The position numbers and the translations under genes are program-made. Positions 45,403 through 53,940 of a DNA stretch of 64,000 nt are shown here, in pieces. The stretch's first letter is position 1, and every line of letters begins with the position of its first letter. The notes under the pieces are model-generated. The model saw only the letters and a program-made list of their open reading frames with translations, did not search any database and was not told the DNA's origin. Source of the stretch: Humitalea sp050632385 (lineage in GTDB: Bacteria > Pseudomonadota > Alphaproteobacteria > Acetobacterales > Acetobacteraceae). The DNA is taken from assembly GCF_050632385.1 (NCBI RefSeq), contig NZ_CP192599.1, positions 4,650,001 through 4,714,000 on the forward strand, given 5' to 3'.

Positions 45403-46949
45403 AGGTTCCACAGCATCGGGTTCGGCCCCTGCAACACGCCCGTCAGGTCGCTGCGGAAGGCCGTGCGCAGCACGAATTGCCCGGTCGGTGCGAAGGGCAC
45501 CGCGTCCCACCCGACGCGCTGCACCTCGGCGAAGGCGGCCGCCTGCGCCTCGGCCGTCGGGGCGCGCAGCCAGGACTGGACCCCGGCCTCGATCCCGTCA
45601 TCCGTCGGCCAACCGAACCAGGCGGCTTCGCCATTCGCGCGCACGATCGGGTTGACGGCAGGGTTGGCGGTGCCGGCCGCCGGCAGGTTCGTGTGAAAGA
45701 TGTTCCACCCCCCCTGCGCCGGCGGGCCCTTGTTGGCGCGGCGGGCGACGATGGTCGGCCAATCGGCCTCGATCAGATCCACATCCACGCCCGCCCGGCG
45801 CAGGATCTCGGCGGTGATGCGGCCCTGCGGCACGATCGCGGCAAAATCGGTCGGGTTGATGATGGTGATCTTCTCGCCCGCATAGCCCGCGGCGCGCAGG
45901 GCCGCGCGGGGGTCGCGCATCACGGCGGGCGGCGGCGCTTCGACCACCCCCGGCAGGCCGCAGGCAAACAGCGCGCGGCAATCGCGCCCATCGCCGGGCA
46001 GTGCCACGGCGGCCATGTAGTCGGCCTGCGACGCACCGATCAGGTCGCGCACCGCCCGGCGCAGCGCCACCTTGTCGAAGGGCGCGTGCAGGTGGTTGAA
46101 ACGCAAGAACCCTAGGAATCCGTTGGGGTCGTAGACCTGCGTCGTGATACCCCGCTCGCGCGCCAGGATCGGCACCAGGTCGGGCAGCGGGTATTCGACC
46201 CAATCGACTTCGGCCGTGCGCAGCGCCGCGACGGCGGTGCCGGGGTCGGGGATCCAGACCAGGTCTAGCCGGTCGAAATGCACGCGCTTGCCACCCGAAG
46301 CACTTTCCGCCGGCTCGTCGCGCGGCACATAGCCGTCGAACTTCGCGTAACCCGCGCGGGCGGCGGGGATGAACTGGTCCGGCAGCCAGCGCCACGGGCC
46401 CGATCCCACGATCTCGGTGATCGCGCGATCGGGCGGGGTGTCCGCCAGGCGTTGCGGCATGATGAAGGCGGGGGTCGCGACCGGCTTGGCCAGCGCGTCC
46501 AGCAGCGCGGGAAACGGGCGGATCAGCCGGATGGTCAGCGTCCGGTCGTCCGGCGTGCCCCATTCGGCCACGGCTTCCGCCAGGATGCGGCCAAACCCGT
46601 CGCGCTGCGCCCAGCGCCGCAGGCTGGCGACGCAATCCACCGACCGCACCGGCGCGCCATCGTGGAAGCGCAACCCGTCGCGCAACCGGATGGTCCACAG
46701 CAAGCCATCGGCGGACACGCTGTGCCCTTCGGCCATTTGCGGCCGCGGTTCCAGCCGCGCGTTCACGCCATACAGCGTGTCGAAGACGCAAAAGCCATGC
46801 GTGGTGCTGATCGTGGTCGGTTGCAGGATCGGGTCCAGCCCGACCAGCCCCGCCTGCGGCATGAAGCGCAGGGTGCGTGACTGCGGCGATTGCGCGAGTG
46901 CGGGGGCCGCCAGAAGGGTTGCGGCGAAAAGGCTGCGGCGATGCATCAT
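45390..46949 (-). CDS. Family-5 ABC substrate-binding protein under a TPP riboswitch
   Basis: 519 residues. The signal peptide (MHRRSLFAATLLAAPALAQ) ends after residue 20. SBP family 5 features: DPILQPTTISTTHGFCVFDTL, LRDGLRFHDGAPV and the long C-terminal lobe. It is far from any permease. It begins at ATGATG with a strong GGGAGGAGG site, about 95 nt after a clear thiamine-pyrophosphate riboswitch on the same strand. It may therefore bind thiamine or a thiamine precursor rather than peptides; this is inferred from the riboswitch. Confidence 0.88.
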   Translation of the reverse strand: MMHRRSLFAATLLAAPALAQSPQSRTLRFMPQAGLVGLDPILQPTTISTTHGFCVFDTLYGVNARLEPRPQMAEGHSVSADGLLWTIRLRDGLRFHDGAPVRSVDCVASLRRWAQRDGFGRILAEAVAEWGTPDDRTLTIRLIRPFPALLDALAKPVATPAFIMPQRLADTPPDRAITEIVGSGPWRWLPDQFIPAARAGYAKFDGYVPRDEPAESASGGKRVHFDRLDLVWIPDPGTAVAALRTAEVDWVEYPLPDLVPILARERGITTQVYDPNGFLGFLRFNHLHAPFDKVALRRAVRDLIGASQADYMAAVALPGDGRDCRALFACGLPGVVEAPPPAVMRDPRAALRAAGYAGEKITIINPTDFAAIVPQGRITAEILRRAGVDVDLIEADWPTIVARRANKGPPAQGGWNIFHTNLPAAGTANPAVNPIVRANGEAAWFGWPTDDGIEAGVQSWLRAPTAEAQAAAFAEVQRVGWDAVPFAPTGQFVLRTAFRSDLTGVLQGPNPMLWNLRRG

Positions 46950-47044
46950 CGTGTGTCCTCCTCCCGACCCGGTCTGGCGGAGGAAGGATGCGTCGACGGA
47001 CCCATGGCCTGAACAGGCTGCAAGGTGACCGCGCGGCCCATCGA

Positions 47045-47122
47045 TCCCTACGCCGGTCTTAACCGGATCAGGTTCCAGGGGTCGCGGTCGCCCGCCTCTC
47101 AGCCCGAAATGGGCTCCCCCCG
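47045..47122 (-). promoter_or_regulatory. TPP (thiamine pyrophosphate) riboswitch
   Basis: Read on the minus strand, the element starts GGGGGGAGCCC and continues GGGCTGAGAGG, then GACCCCTGGAACCTGATC, then CCGGTTAAGACCGGCGTAGGGA. These are the conserved blocks of the THI box: P1 closing pair, CUGAGA, GAACCUGAUC and the P5 stem with terminal AGGGA. It lies in the leader of the ABC receptor gene ending at 45390. Ligand binding would reduce expression. Confidence 0.93.
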
Positions 47123-47211
47123 ATGTCCGAGATCGTTTTGCGTCAGGCAAGGGCCTCGCGCAAGCGCCGCCGCACGCTAGACTGACCCGAAAATAACCGG
47201 AGGCCGCCGCC

Positions 47212-48744
47212 ATGGACGCCATCACCCAGCCCCCCGTCATCGTGCTGAACGACGCCGATGGCGTGGTCATCGCCCGCCAGGCCCTGCCGCCCGGCACCCC
47301 CGTCGCCCCCGGCGTCGCCGCCGCTCGCCGCATCCCGGCCGGGCACAAGGTCGCCGTCCGCGACCATGCGGTGGGTGAGGCGATCCGCCGCTACGGCCAG
47401 ATCATCGGCTTCGCCACCGCCCCCATCGCCGCCGGCGACTGGGTGCATACCCATAATTGCGCGATGGGCGACTTTGCGCGGGACTATGCCTGGGGCGTCG
47501 ATGCCAAGGCGACGGACTTCGCCGCCGAACCCGCGACCTTCATGGGCATCCTCCGGCCGGATGGGCGCGTGGCGACGCGCAACTACATCGGCATCGTCAC
47601 ATCGGTGAATTGTTCCGCGCATGTCGCCGAACTCATCGCCCTCGCGTTCCGCCGCAACCCGCTGACCAACGAGGACCCGCTGGCCGCCTGGCCGAATGTC
47701 GATGGCGTCGTCGCGCTGACGCACAAGACGGGCTGCGGCATGACCGATGGCGAACCGCTGCGCGTGCTGCGCCGCACCCTGGCGGGCTATGCGCGCCACG
47801 TGAATTTTTCACACGTCATCGCCATCGGCCTGGGCTGCGAGGTCAACCAGATCGGCGGCATGCTGGAAGAACAGCGCCTGTCCGGCCGCCTGCGCAACAT
47901 GGACATCCAGGAGATGGGCGGCACGCGAAAAACCGTCGCCGCCGGCGTCGCCTTCGTGCGCGAGGTGCTGGACGAGGCGAACAATATCACCCGCGTGCCC
48001 TGCCCCGTCGCCGGCCTGACCGTCGCGCTGCAATGCGGCGGGTCGGACGGCTATTCCGGCATCACCGCCAACCCCGCGCTCGGGGCTGCGTCCGACCTGA
48101 TCGTGAAGCACGGCGGCACCGTCATCCTGTCGGAAACCCCGGAAACCTACGGCGCCGAACATCTGCTGACGCGCCGCGCGCCGTCGCGCGAGGTGGGCGA
48201 AAAACTCGTCGGCCTGATGCGCTGGTGGGAAGCCTATACCGAACGCGAAGGCGCGGAGATGAACGCCAACCCCAGCCCCGGCAACAAGGCCGGCGGCCTG
48301 ACCACCATCCTGGAAAAATCGCTGGGCGCGATGGCCAAGGCGGGCACGACCAACCTCGTGGACGTCATCGGCTATGCCGAACCCGCGACCGCGCGCGGCT
48401 TCGTCTTCATGGACACGCCAGGCTACGACCCCGTGGCCGCCACCGGCCAGGTGGCGGGGGGTGCGAACCTGGTCTGTTTCACCACCGGGCGCGGCAGCGT
48501 CTTCGGCTGCAAACCCGCGCCGTCGATGAAACTCGCGACCAACACCGCGATGTATGTCCGCATGGAAGACGACATGGATGTGAACTGCGGCACCATCCTG
48601 GCCGGCGAGGAAACCGTGCAGGACGCCGGCGCGCGGATTTTCGCCCAGATCCTGCGGATCGCCGGCGGCGAGCGGACCAAGAGCGAGCAATTCGATTTCG
48701 GCGCATCGGAATTCGCACCCTGGGTGCTCGGCGCGACGATGTAA
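47212..48744 (+). CDS. UxaA/GarD-family altronate (galactarate) dehydratase
   Basis: 510 residues combining the N-terminal SAF-like domain (VAVRDHAVGEAIRRYGQIIG, HTHNCAMGDFARDY) with the large UxaA domain: RPDGRVATRNYIGIVTSVNCSA, HKTGCGM, QCGGSDGYSGITANPALG and MKLATNT. Members are iron-dependent sugar-acid dehydratases that make 2-keto-3-deoxy acids. The substrate may be altronate, galactarate or a related sugar acid. It is divergent from the TPP-riboswitch unit (the 262-bp gap contains the riboswitch). Confidence 0.9.
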   Translation: MDAITQPPVIVLNDADGVVIARQALPPGTPVAPGVAAARRIPAGHKVAVRDHAVGEAIRRYGQIIGFATAPIAAGDWVHTHNCAMGDFARDYAWGVDAKATDFAAEPATFMGILRPDGRVATRNYIGIVTSVNCSAHVAELIALAFRRNPLTNEDPLAAWPNVDGVVALTHKTGCGMTDGEPLRVLRRTLAGYARHVNFSHVIAIGLGCEVNQIGGMLEEQRLSGRLRNMDIQEMGGTRKTVAAGVAFVREVLDEANNITRVPCPVAGLTVALQCGGSDGYSGITANPALGAASDLIVKHGGTVILSETPETYGAEHLLTRRAPSREVGEKLVGLMRWWEAYTEREGAEMNANPSPGNKAGGLTTILEKSLGAMAKAGTTNLVDVIGYAEPATARGFVFMDTPGYDPVAATGQVAGGANLVCFTTGRGSVFGCKPAPSMKLATNTAMYVRMEDDMDVNCGTILAGEETVQDAGARIFAQILRIAGGERTKSEQFDFGASEFAPWVLGATM

Positions 48745-48842
48745 CAGGCCGGCACCTGGACGAATGCGCGGACCCATCTGATACTTCGCGCCCAATGCAA
48801 TGAATGTGGCCTGTCCGCATTCACACGGAAAAGGCCACACCC

Positions 48843-49382
48843 ATGCAACGCAGAATCTTCACCCTGGCGGCACCGCTCCTCATGGCCGGGTTCGTCCTGA
48901 ACGGCTGCGTCTCCGAACAGCGGTATGACCAGTTGCAGCAGGCCTACACGCAGTTGCAGGCCCGCTACACGGCCGATGAGGCGACGATCCAGATGCTCCA
49001 GGGCCGGCTGAAGGTGACGATGACCGACCGCGTCCTGTTCTCCTCGGGCGGCTACCGGATCGATGCCCGCGCGCGCGAGACGTTGCTGAAGATGGTGCCG
49101 ACCCTCCAGGGCCTGACCAATACCCGCGTCATCGTCGAAGGCTATACCGACACCACGCCGGTCGGGGCGGAACTGCGGCGCGAAGGCATCTCGTCGAACC
49201 TCGACCTGTCGTCGCGCCGCGCTGACACGGTGGCCGACGTGCTGATCGCCGGCGGCGTGCCGCGCACCATCGTCTCGGCCGATGGGCGTGGCGAAGCCAA
49301 CCCGGTCGCGCCGAACGACACGCCGGCCGGGCGGGCGCAGAACCGCCGTATCGAAGTGACGCTGGTCGGTCCTGGCAACTGA
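48843..49382 (+). CDS. OmpA-family outer-membrane lipoprotein
   Basis: 179 residues. A lipoprotein signal with lipobox LNGC (Cys at residue 22) is followed by a short coiled-coil (RYDQLQQAYTQLQARYTADE) and an OmpA C-terminal domain: EGYTDTTPVG, LSSRRADTVADVL and GRAQNRRIEVTL. It would anchor the outer membrane to peptidoglycan. The ATG at 48843 is used because it gives the lipobox in the right place. It ends before a perfect 16-bp inverted repeat. Confidence 0.92.
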   Translation: MQRRIFTLAAPLLMAGFVLNGCVSEQRYDQLQQAYTQLQARYTADEATIQMLQGRLKVTMTDRVLFSSGGYRIDARARETLLKMVPTLQGLTNTRVIVEGYTDTTPVGAELRREGISSNLDLSSRRADTVADVLIAGGVPRTIVSADGRGEANPVAPNDTPAGRAQNRRIEVTLVGPGN

Positions 49383-49388
49383 CGCCCC

Positions 49389-49423
49389 GCGGCGTCTCCC
49401 GATCACGGATCGGGAGACGCCGC
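49389..49423. terminator. Perfect 16-bp inverted repeat after the OmpA gene
   Basis: Bases 49389-49404 are exactly complementary to 49408-49423, with a 3-base ACG loop. The stem is very stable, but GAAGTAAGG follows, not a T-run. It lies 7 bp after the lipoprotein stop and 17 bp before the next ATG. It could stop transcription with Rho help, or stabilise the 3' end. Confidence 0.6.
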
Positions 49424-49439
49424 GAAGTAAGGACAGATC

Positions 49440-50168
49440 ATGACCACCCCAGAGATCATCGCCGAACTCGCCCCCGGCGGCGAACTTCGCGCCGGCATCA
49501 ACCTCAGCAACTTCCTGCTGGTCAGCAGCCGCGGCCCGGCCGGGGAACCGCAGGGCGTGTCCCCCGACATGGCGCGCGCGGTGGCCGATCGCCTGGGCGT
49601 GCCGCTGCGCCTGGTGCCCTTTCCCAACCCCGGCGCGGTGGCCGATGCCGCGGGCACTGGCGCCTGGGACATCGCGCTGATCGGCGCCGAACCCCAGCGG
49701 GCGGAAAAAATCGCCTTCACCGCGGCCTATGCCGAGATCGAGGCGAACTACCTCGTCCCCGCCGGTTCGCCGATCACCAGCATGGCGCAGGTGGACCAGC
49801 CCGGCGTGCGGATCGCGGTCAGCGCGCGCGCCGCCTACGACCTCTGGCTCGACCGCAACATCCACGCCGCGACCCTGGTGCGGGCCGAGGGGCTGGATGC
49901 CGCGTTCAAGCTTTTCGTCGACGAGGGGCTGGATGTGCTGGCGGGACTGCGGCCAAAACTGCTGACCGATGGCGCGACCCTGCCCGGATCACGCATCCTG
50001 CCCGGACAGTTCATGAGCGTGCAGCAGGCCATCGGCACGCGGCGCGGCAACACGGCGGCCGAGGCTTTTTTGCGCGACTTCGTCGAGGAAGCCAAGGCAA
50101 CCGGCCTGGTCGCCCGGCTGATCGCCCAGCACGGCGTGCAGGGCCTGTCGGTGGCCCCCGCCGCCTGA
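49440..50168 (+). CDS. Family-3 (amino-acid-type) solute-binding protein without signal peptide
   Basis: 242 residues. The SBP family 3 fold is clear: GELRAGINLSNFLLVSS, GVSPDMARAVADRLGVPL, IGAEPQRAEKIAFTAAYAEIEANYLVPAG and AAFKLFVDEGLDVLAGL. It starts directly with the mature fold and has no hydrophobic leader; the 57-bp gap upstream is filled by a hairpin and a Shine-Dalgarno-like AAGGA. It may work in the cytoplasm as a ligand binder or belong to a family of secreted proteins that have lost the leader. Confidence 0.75.
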   Translation: MTTPEIIAELAPGGELRAGINLSNFLLVSSRGPAGEPQGVSPDMARAVADRLGVPLRLVPFPNPGAVADAAGTGAWDIALIGAEPQRAEKIAFTAAYAEIEANYLVPAGSPITSMAQVDQPGVRIAVSARAAYDLWLDRNIHAATLVRAEGLDAAFKLFVDEGLDVLAGLRPKLLTDGATLPGSRILPGQFMSVQQAIGTRRGNTAAEAFLRDFVEEAKATGLVARLIAQHGVQGLSVAPAA

Positions 50169-50170
50169 AT

Positions 50171-50746
50171 TCAGCGAATGGGGCGCGCGGGGTTGTTCGG
50201 GTCCAGCCCCAGCGCCTGCACCGTCGCCGGGTTGATCTGGCCCGTCGTCTGCAGGCCGCGCCCCTGCTGGAAGCGTTCGATCGCGGCCTGGGTCCCGGCG
50301 CCCCACATGCCGTCCACCGGCCCGCGATAAAACCCCATGGCGCGCAGGCGCTGCTGCACGTTGCGGACCGCGATCGGGCTCAATGGCTCCGGCGCGGGAA
50401 CGACCGCGGCAGCCGGTGCGGGCGGCTGCGCGTTCCGCGCCGACAACAGGTCGCCCGGCGTCAGGCCGAGGGTTGCCACGGTCGCCTGGTTCAACTGCCC
50501 CGTCACCTGAAGGTTCCGAGTCTGCTGGAACCGCTCCAGCGCCGCCTGGCTTTCCGGGCCCCAGACGCCATCGGGCTGGCCGCCGTAGACACCGGCCTGG
50601 CGCAGCCGGTCCTGGATCATGGCAGCGCCGCCCGGCGTCAGGACCTGGGTATAGGTCAGCACGGGGGCAGGTTGCGCCTGGGCGGGCAGCGCCATCATCG
50701 GCGACGCGAACAGCATCCCGGCCAGGATCGCCTGTGAAAGTTTCAT
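50171..50746 (-). CDS. Secreted protein with two peptidoglycan-binding domains
   Basis: 191 residues. The signal peptide (LSQAILAGMLFASPMMALPAQA) is cleaved near residue 25. Two PG_binding_1 repeats follow, at about 42-90 and 125-175, with the paired motif RLRQAGVYGGQPDGVWGPES and LRAMGFYRGPVDGMWGAGTQ; a Pro/Ala linker separates them. No catalytic domain is present. It would bind cell wall and may be an accessory of an amidase. It is convergent with the receptor gene (2-bp gap). Confidence 0.9.
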   Translation of the reverse strand: MKLSQAILAGMLFASPMMALPAQAQPAPVLTYTQVLTPGGAAMIQDRLRQAGVYGGQPDGVWGPESQAALERFQQTRNLQVTGQLNQATVATLGLTPGDLLSARNAQPPAPAAAVVPAPEPLSPIAVRNVQQRLRAMGFYRGPVDGMWGAGTQAAIERFQQGRGLQTTGQINPATVQALGLDPNNPARPIR

Positions 50747-50822
50747 TGCGTGATGTCCTTCTGCGGCGTGGGTCGTCGTCAGAAGAAAACAACGCCGAGA
50801 CGGCGCTGCGGTTGCATCCCGC

Positions 50823-51998
50823 TCAGCCGCGCGGCGCTGGCCCGAAGCGCGCATAGAGGGCGTCCGACAACGCCGCCAGCGCCGCCTCGGCCCGCGCGCC
50901 CGCCACGTTCGTCGTCATCACCATCGCAAAATCCTGCGCCGGCTGCACGAAGATGACCGCGCGGTTCAGGTTGTTGGACCCGGCGTGTTCCAGCCCCACG
51001 GCGGTGGTGAACCCCGCCGTCAGCACGCCCCAGCCAAGCCCATAGGCCGGGTTCGCCCCAAGCCCCGGCCCCGGCGGCACGCCTATGACAGGGTCATGCA
51101 GCAGCCGCAGCGTGTCGGTCCGCACCAGCGCCGGCCCGCGGCGCCCCTGGCCGGCATGCCAACCCGCCCAGGTCGCGAAATCCAGGATCGACATATGCAC
51201 CAGCCCAGCCGGGCCGATGATCGCCGGATTGTCGCCATCCGGCCCGGCCAGCATCGGCTTCAATTGGCCATCCGGCAGCAGCATATGGCCCAGCGGCGCA
51301 TCGACGCGGCCAAGGCTCGATTGCGGCCCCAGCCCCGCCGTCGCCAGGCCCAGCGGATCGAACAGCCGGCGGCTGATCAACTCCTCCCAACTCATGCCCG
51401 CGGCGCGTTCGATCATCGCGCCCGCCATGGTGTAGCCCATGTTGGAATAGGCCCAGGCCGCGCCAGGCGCCGCCACCAGCGGCTGCTTCACCCATTCGCC
51501 GACCAGCCACAGGCGCAGCCCGTCCAGGTTCATGGCGTCCTGCGCGAAGGACTCCATCAGCAGGCGGCCGAAGGCGTCATTGTCGCCGGGCATGCCGCTG
51601 CTATGCGACAGCAATTGCCGCAGCGTGACCGGACGCAGCGCGGGCACCATGCGGTCCAGGAACATGGGAAAGGCCTCGGCGACCGAGGTATCCCAGCGCA
51701 GCCGGCCTTCCTCCACCATCATCGCGGCCAGCAGCGCCGTCATCGCCTTGGTGTCGGAGCCGAGGTGGAAGCGGTCGTTCAGGGTGACGGGGATGTCGGC
51801 CCCGGCCCTGCGTGTGCCGACGGCGCCGGCGCCGAGCAGCCGTCCGTCGCGCACCACGGCGGCGGCGATGGCGGGCAGGCCGTGCGCCGCCAGATACGGG
51901 CGCAGCAGGTCGTCGAGCGAGGCCCCCGGCGACTGCGCTTCCGCCCCCAAGGCGGCGACCGCGACGGCGACGCCAATGGCAAGGGCACGCCGCTGCAT
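50823..51998 (-). CDS. Serine hydrolase, beta-lactamase/class C family (second copy)
   Basis: 391 residues. The signal peptide ends near residue 22 (LGAEAQS). Nucleophile motif Ser81-Asp-Thr-Lys84, second motif Tyr184-Ser185-Asn186, and a third His in GLEHAGSNN are visible. This looks like a PBP4*/esterase-type protein rather than a resistance enzyme. It is paralogous in family, not in close sequence, to the protein at 44107. Confidence 0.88.
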   Translation of the reverse strand: MQRRALAIGVAVAVAALGAEAQSPGASLDDLLRPYLAAHGLPAIAAAVVRDGRLLGAGAVGTRRAGADIPVTLNDRFHLGSDTKAMTALLAAMMVEEGRLRWDTSVAEAFPMFLDRMVPALRPVTLRQLLSHSSGMPGDNDAFGRLLMESFAQDAMNLDGLRLWLVGEWVKQPLVAAPGAAWAYSNMGYTMAGAMIERAAGMSWEELISRRLFDPLGLATAGLGPQSSLGRVDAPLGHMLLPDGQLKPMLAGPDGDNPAIIGPAGLVHMSILDFATWAGWHAGQGRRGPALVRTDTLRLLHDPVIGVPPGPGLGANPAYGLGWGVLTAGFTTAVGLEHAGSNNLNRAVIFVQPAQDFAMVMTTNVAGARAEAALAALSDALYARFGPAPRG

Positions 51999-52009
51999 GG
52001 CTTCGCCTC

Positions 52010-52363
52010 CTAGAGTGGCCCGCGGTTCATCCTGCTCAATGCCTCGTCCACGCGGCGGTAGGTCGCCTCGATCCCCGTCACCCCAGCCTTGCCCAGCCGG
52101 GCCGCGTGCTTCTGGTGATACGCCTCCGCCGCCGCGCGGCTGTCGAACAAATAGACGCCACCCGCGCGTGCGCCAAAACCTTGCCCCTCCGGCCCGTCAT
52201 GGGTCCAGAGTTTCCAGATCAGCCCCGGTTCCCCGGCGATGCTTTCGGCCAGGGCCAGCATCGCCGCCCGGATCTGGGGGGTGGGGTCGCCACGCCCCGG
52301 GAAATCCAGGATCAGCAGGCAATAGTCAGTCGGAATACGGCACCGTCCGCTGCGTCTGCTCAC
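52010..52363 (-). CDS. YdhR-like (putative mono-oxygenase) protein
   Basis: 117 residues by the GTG at 52363; the true start may be nearer the conserved core, as the first ten residues are not typical. The core reads DYCLLILDFPG, EPGLIWKLWTHDG and GGVYLFDSRAAAEAYHQKHAARL, which is the YdhR ferredoxin-like dimer family. Its catalytic role is unproven. It overlaps the FAH-family gene by 38 bp and ends the sugar-acid operon. Confidence 0.75.
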   Translation of the reverse strand: MSRRSGRCRIPTDYCLLILDFPGRGDPTPQIRAAMLALAESIAGEPGLIWKLWTHDGPEGQGFGARAGGVYLFDSRAAAEAYHQKHAARLGKAGVTGIEATYRRVDEALSRMNRGPL

Positions 52364-53174
52364 CCAGGCCCGCGATGCCCAGGTGCATCGTCTGCCCGGC
52401 CTTGAGGAACACCGGCGGCTTCTTGCCCAGGCCGACGCCCGGGGGCGTGCCCGTGCTGATCACATCGCCCGGATGCAGCGTGATGAAATGCGACACGTAG
52501 GACACCAGCTTCTTCACACCGAAGATCATGGTGCGCGTGGAGCCATCCTGCATCCGCACCCCGTCGATGTCGCAGAACATCGCCAGGTCCTGCGGGTCGG
52601 CGATCTCATCCGGCGTGACCAGCCAGGGGCCGAGCGGGCCGAAGGTGTCGCAGCCCTTGCCCTTGTCCCAGGTGCCGCCGCGTTCGATCTGCCATTCGCG
52701 TTCCGACACGTCGTTGCACAGCGCATAGCCCGCGACATGCGCCATCGCATTGTCTTCCGACACGTTGCGCGCCAGGTCGCCGATGATGATCGCCAGTTCA
52801 ACTTCCCAATCGGTCTTCACGCTGTTCTTCGGGATCGTCACGTCATCATCCGGCCCGCAGAGCGCGCCCAGCGACTTCAAGAAGATGATCGGCTCCTTCG
52901 GGATCGGGCTGCCGGTTTCGGCCGCGTGGTCGGCGTAGTTCAGCCCGATGCAGATGAAGTTCTTCATCCCCGTGACCGGGGGCCCAAGGCGCGGATTGCC
53001 CTCGACCGGCGGCAGGGTGGCCGGGTCCAGCGCCTTGATCTTGGCAAGTTGGGCTGACGACAGCGAGGCACCGGCCAGGTCCGGGATCACCGAGGACAGG
53101 TCGCGGATCGTGCCGGTGGCATCCAGCAGGCCGGGGCGTTCGTGACCGGTGTGGCCGTAGCGCAGCAGTTTCAT
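52326..53174 (-). CDS. Fumarylacetoacetate hydrolase-family protein (diketo-acid hydrolase type)
   Basis: 282 residues. FICIGLNYADHAAE, metal-binding Glu residues (DWEVELAIIIG), NDVSEREWQ, and KGCDTFGPLGPWLV are characteristic of the subgroup that includes ureidoglycolate lyase-like proteins and 2,4-diketo-3-deoxy-sugar-acid hydrolases. In this operon, after a dehydratase and an SDR, it would split a 2,4-diketo acid to pyruvate and a 2-hydroxy acid such as lactate or glycolate. The role is inferred from the gene order. Confidence 0.88.
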   Translation of the reverse strand: MKLLRYGHTGHERPGLLDATGTIRDLSSVIPDLAGASLSSAQLAKIKALDPATLPPVEGNPRLGPPVTGMKNFICIGLNYADHAAETGSPIPKEPIIFLKSLGALCGPDDDVTIPKNSVKTDWEVELAIIIGDLARNVSEDNAMAHVAGYALCNDVSEREWQIERGGTWDKGKGCDTFGPLGPWLVTPDEIADPQDLAMFCDIDGVRMQDGSTRTMIFGVKKLVSYVSHFITLHPGDVISTGTPPGVGLGKKPPVFLKAGQTMHLGIAGLGEQTQRTVPYSD

Positions 53175-53204
53175 CGGATGCTCCTGAAAGACAAAAACCG
53201 GTGG

Positions 53205-53939
53205 TTAAAGCGTCCAGCCGCCATCGATGACGATGGCCTGGCCGGTGACAAAGGCGCTCTCGTCGGCCGCGAGATAGGTCGCAAGGGCCGCGATTTCCTC
53301 GGCCGTGGCAAGCCGCCCCATCGCCTGGCGCGCGACGAAGGCCGCCCGCGCCGCCTCCAGCCCACCCGAGGCCGTGGCATTGGCGGCGATCCGTTCGCCC
53401 AGGCTAGGCGTGTCGACCGTGCCAGGGCAGAGGCAATTCACCCGGATGCCACGCGCCACCACATCGGCCGCGACCGCCTTGGTCATGCCGACCACGGCGG
53501 CCTTGGTGGTGCCATAGAGGAAGCGGTTCGGCGCGCCCTTCACCGAGGACGCGGCGCTGGCCATGTTCACGATGCTGCCGCGGCCGCGTTCGATCATGCC
53601 CGGCAGCACCGCCGCCATGCATTTCCACATCGCCCGCACGTTCAGGGCAAAGGCGAAATCCCATTCCGCGTCGGTCGCGGTCAGGGCGGTGTTCTGGTGC
53701 ACGAAGCCCGCGCAGTTGAACAGCACGTCAAACGGACCGTGGTCCGCAACGACACGCGCGACGGCGGCATCATCCAGCACGTCCAGCCCAAAGCCGCCCA
53801 GGTCCGCGACCAGCGCCGCATCGCGGTCGGTGGCGACGACCGTGGCCCCTTCACGCGCGAACATCTGCGCCGTGGCGCGCCCGATCCCCTGCCCCGCCGC
53901 GGTCACCAGGCAGCGCAGCCCGTTCATTCTTTGGGTCAT
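53205..53939 (-). CDS. Short-chain dehydrogenase/reductase
   Basis: 244 residues. Cofactor-binding TAAGQGIGRATAQMFA, an NCAGF segment, catalytic Ser in NMASAASS and the Tyr-x-x-x-Lys of YGTTKAAV are present. The Asp after the second strand (ATDRDAAL) favours NAD. It lies 1 bp after the dehydratase stop and 30 bp before the hydrolase. It may oxidise the C4 hydroxyl of a 2-keto-3-deoxy sugar acid, as LRA5-type or fuconate-pathway enzymes do. Confidence 0.9.
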   Translation of the reverse strand: MTQRMNGLRCLVTAAGQGIGRATAQMFAREGATVVATDRDAALVADLGGFGLDVLDDAAVARVVADHGPFDVLFNCAGFVHQNTALTATDAEWDFAFALNVRAMWKCMAAVLPGMIERGRGSIVNMASAASSVKGAPNRFLYGTTKAAVVGMTKAVAADVVARGIRVNCLCPGTVDTPSLGERIAANATASGGLEAARAAFVARQAMGRLATAEEIAALATYLAADESAFVTGQAIVIDGGWTL

Positions 53940-53940
53940 G

